The position numbers and the translations under genes were made by a program. The notes below the pieces were generated by a model. The model had not been told where the DNA came from, did not search any database, and was given only the letters and a program-made list of their open reading frames with translations. Of a stretch of DNA of 6,622 nucleotides, positions 5,365 to 6,622 are shown in pieces. Source of the stretch: Acidobacteriota bacterium (lineage in GTDB: Bacteria > Acidobacteriota > Terriglobia > Bryobacterales > Bryobacteraceae); the NCBI GenBank assembly GCA_018268875.1, contig JAFDVT010000283.1:1-6622 (forward strand), given 5' to 3'. Position 1 is the stretch's first letter, and every line of letters begins with the position of its first letter.

Positions 5365-6622
5365 GAATGATGTGTCGGTAGCGTCAGCCGGAAGGCCGCG
5401 CCGCCCAGTTTACTGTCGATCAGCGTAAGGTCGCCACCGCATAACACCGCGCTTCGCCGCGCGATCGAAAGGCCCAGCCCCATGCCGCCTTTCTTGAACG
5501 AAATCGTCGGTTCAAACAGCGCGCTGCGCGCCTGTTCGCTCAACCCCGGCCCCGAGTCGTGAACCTCCGCGAACACCGTTCCGTTATGCCGCCACGTGGA
5601 CGCCATCACCGTGCCGCCCGCGCCCGCCGCGTACGCCGCGTTCTCCAGCAGGTTGGTCAGCACGCCCTTCACGAGGTCGGCATCGGCCATCGCCGCCGGA
5701 TGCTCTTCATCGAGCTTGATCTGATAGGCGACCCTGGGATGCGCGGCTTTCAGGAACTGTATCCGCTCTTCCACCACCGAATTCAGGTCGAGTTCCAGCA
5801 ACTGTACCGGCGGTTCGGACGCCAGTTCGGAAAACGCGCGAACCCGCTTTTCGAGCGCCGTCACTTCGTCCACTACGATGGCTGATGCCTGGTCCACAAA
5901 CCCGTCGTTCGGATAACGCACCGCAATCTCTTCCATCGTCAGGCGAATCGGCGTCAGGGAATTCTTCAACTCATGCGCCATCTTGCGCGCCAGGCTTTGC
6001 CAACTGGAAAGACGCGTGACATGCACCAGCTTTTCGCGCGACTGCTCCACCTTTTCCGCCATGTCGTTATAGGCCGCGATGGCGACACCCAGTTCATCGT
6101 CGCGGCGGTCCGCAATGCGCAGCGAATAGTCACCATCGGCCACACGGTGCAGCGCGTCGGTCAGCGTTTGTACCGGCCTCGTCAGCCGTTCGGCCCACCA
6201 CACCAGCGCCACCAACGTCAGCGCCCAAACGCCCGCCGCCACAACTAGGAACGTGTAGGAGAATCCGCGATTCAAGTCCCGTTCGCGCGAGGCCTGCAAG
6301 ACCGATCTTGCGTCTTTATACTGCGCCGTCAACTCATGCAGGTTGACGTCGCCCAGGTCCGCCTCGTAGACGGCCACAGCGTTCGGCTCGCGGCGGTGAA
6401 AGTACAGCTTGTTGCCCTCGGGCGACAGCACGAACTCCGCGTCACGACCCGATTCCCAAAAGTCATGCACCGTCGACGGCGACACCATCCGAGGTTCAAT
6501 CCGGCCCGCCGCAATGTCTTCCGTCAACCGTTCGCGCGTCCGCTGGTACACCTCGCGTCCGGCCTTTTCGAGCGACTTCGACAACGTGTCCAACTGCCGG
6601 TGCGGCGCCATCGCGAGGCTAC
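5361..6622 (-). CDS. Membrane sensor histidine kinase, NtrY-like, 5' truncated by window edge
   Basis: The frame stays open to the right edge. Residues are numbered from the Met at 6611, which has no ribosome site and is preceded in frame by Ser-Leu-Ala, so the true start and a first membrane helix probably lie outside the window. Layout: an extracytoplasmic segment at about 1-117, with a coiled-coil-like beginning and a middle part (about 57-86) looking like beta strands (AEFVLSPEGNKLYFHRRE); a membrane helix at about 118-139; HAMP at about 140-192 (LTRPVQTLTDALHRVADGDY); DHp with phosphoacceptor H213 in AHELKNSLTPIRL; and a HATPase domain with N box N320/N324 (TNLLENAA), DSGPG (352-356), an F-box-like FEP (366-368) and GGMGLGLSIA. 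All catalytic boxes are present, so an active kinase is expected. The H-box has Ser where NtrY-type kinases often have Pro (HExKNPLTP). It pairs with the regulator it overlaps. The ligand is unknown. Confidence 0.93.
   Translation of the reverse strand, partial: SLAMAPHRQLDTLSKSLEKAGREVYQRTRERLTEDIAAGRIEPRMVSPSTVHDFWESGRDAEFVLSPEGNKLYFHRREPNAVAVYEADLGDVNLHELTAQYKDARSVLQASRERDLNRGFSYTFLVVAAGVWALTLVALVWWAERLTRPVQTLTDALHRVADGDYSLRIADRRDDELGVAIAAYNDMAEKVEQSREKLVHVTRLSSWQSLARKMAHELKNSLTPIRLTMEEIAVRYPNDGFVDQASAIVVDEVTALEKRVRAFSELASEPPVQLLELDLNSVVEERIQFLKAAHPRVAYQIKLDEEHPAAMADADLVKGVLTNLLENAAYAAGAGGTVMASTWRHNGTVFAEVHDSGPGLSEQARSALFEPTISFKKGGMGLGLSIARRSAVLCGGDLTLIDSKLGGAAFRLTLPTHHS

Noticed and set aside
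4639..5370. Plus-strand open frame of about 240 codons opposite the response regulator
   Set aside because: The minus strand encodes a full-length regulator with every expected motif; the opposite product is Gln/Arg/His-rich and unpatterned.

Overview
The window is a high-GC, gene-dense bacterial chromosomal segment. The style of the proteins suggests Acidobacteriota, most likely near Solibacter/Bryobacter: a short 'TRRGLL'-type secretion leader on a large putative glycosidase, an NtrY/NtrX-like two-component pair, and a DUF2007-like protein with an acidic helical N-terminus. This placement rests on remembered family resemblance, not on a marker gene, so it is moderate confidence at best. I see no tRNA, rRNA, CRISPR array, insertion sequence or phage gene.

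Left part, plus strand. A 5'-truncated PLP-dependent enzyme of the cystathionine gamma-synthase/methionine gamma-lyase family ends at 1109. A spacer of about 150 bp (1110-1262) follows and carries two copies each of a complementary pentamer pair (AGTTC/GAACT), so alternative hairpins are possible. Next comes a small membrane protein with two predicted helices and a Cys/His set resembling a zinc ribbon (1263-1706). Its stop codon overlaps the GTG start of a large exported protein of glycoside hydrolase type (1703-3496). The overlap and the lack of a Shine-Dalgarno sequence point to translational coupling of these two genes.

Right part, minus strand, read from the right edge leftwards. A histidine kinase truncated at the window edge (5361 to edge) overlaps by ATGA with a complete NtrC-family sigma54-dependent response regulator (4021-5364). 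After 34 bp comes a DUF2007-like protein (3501-3986). The three are probably one operon: a membrane sensor, a sigma54 activator and a small putative signalling accessory. The kinase signal and the regulator's targets cannot be read from this window.

The two halves converge, with only 4 bp between the stop codons at 3496 and 3501. The points most worth a second look are the substituted active-site positions of the PLP enzyme, the unusual catalytic context and apparently shortened C-terminal half of the glycosidase-like protein, its coupling to a membrane zinc-ribbon-like protein, the DUF2007 protein attached to the NtrYX-like pair, and the repeated pairing modules in the 1110-1262 spacer. None amounts to clear evidence of a new multi-gene system.
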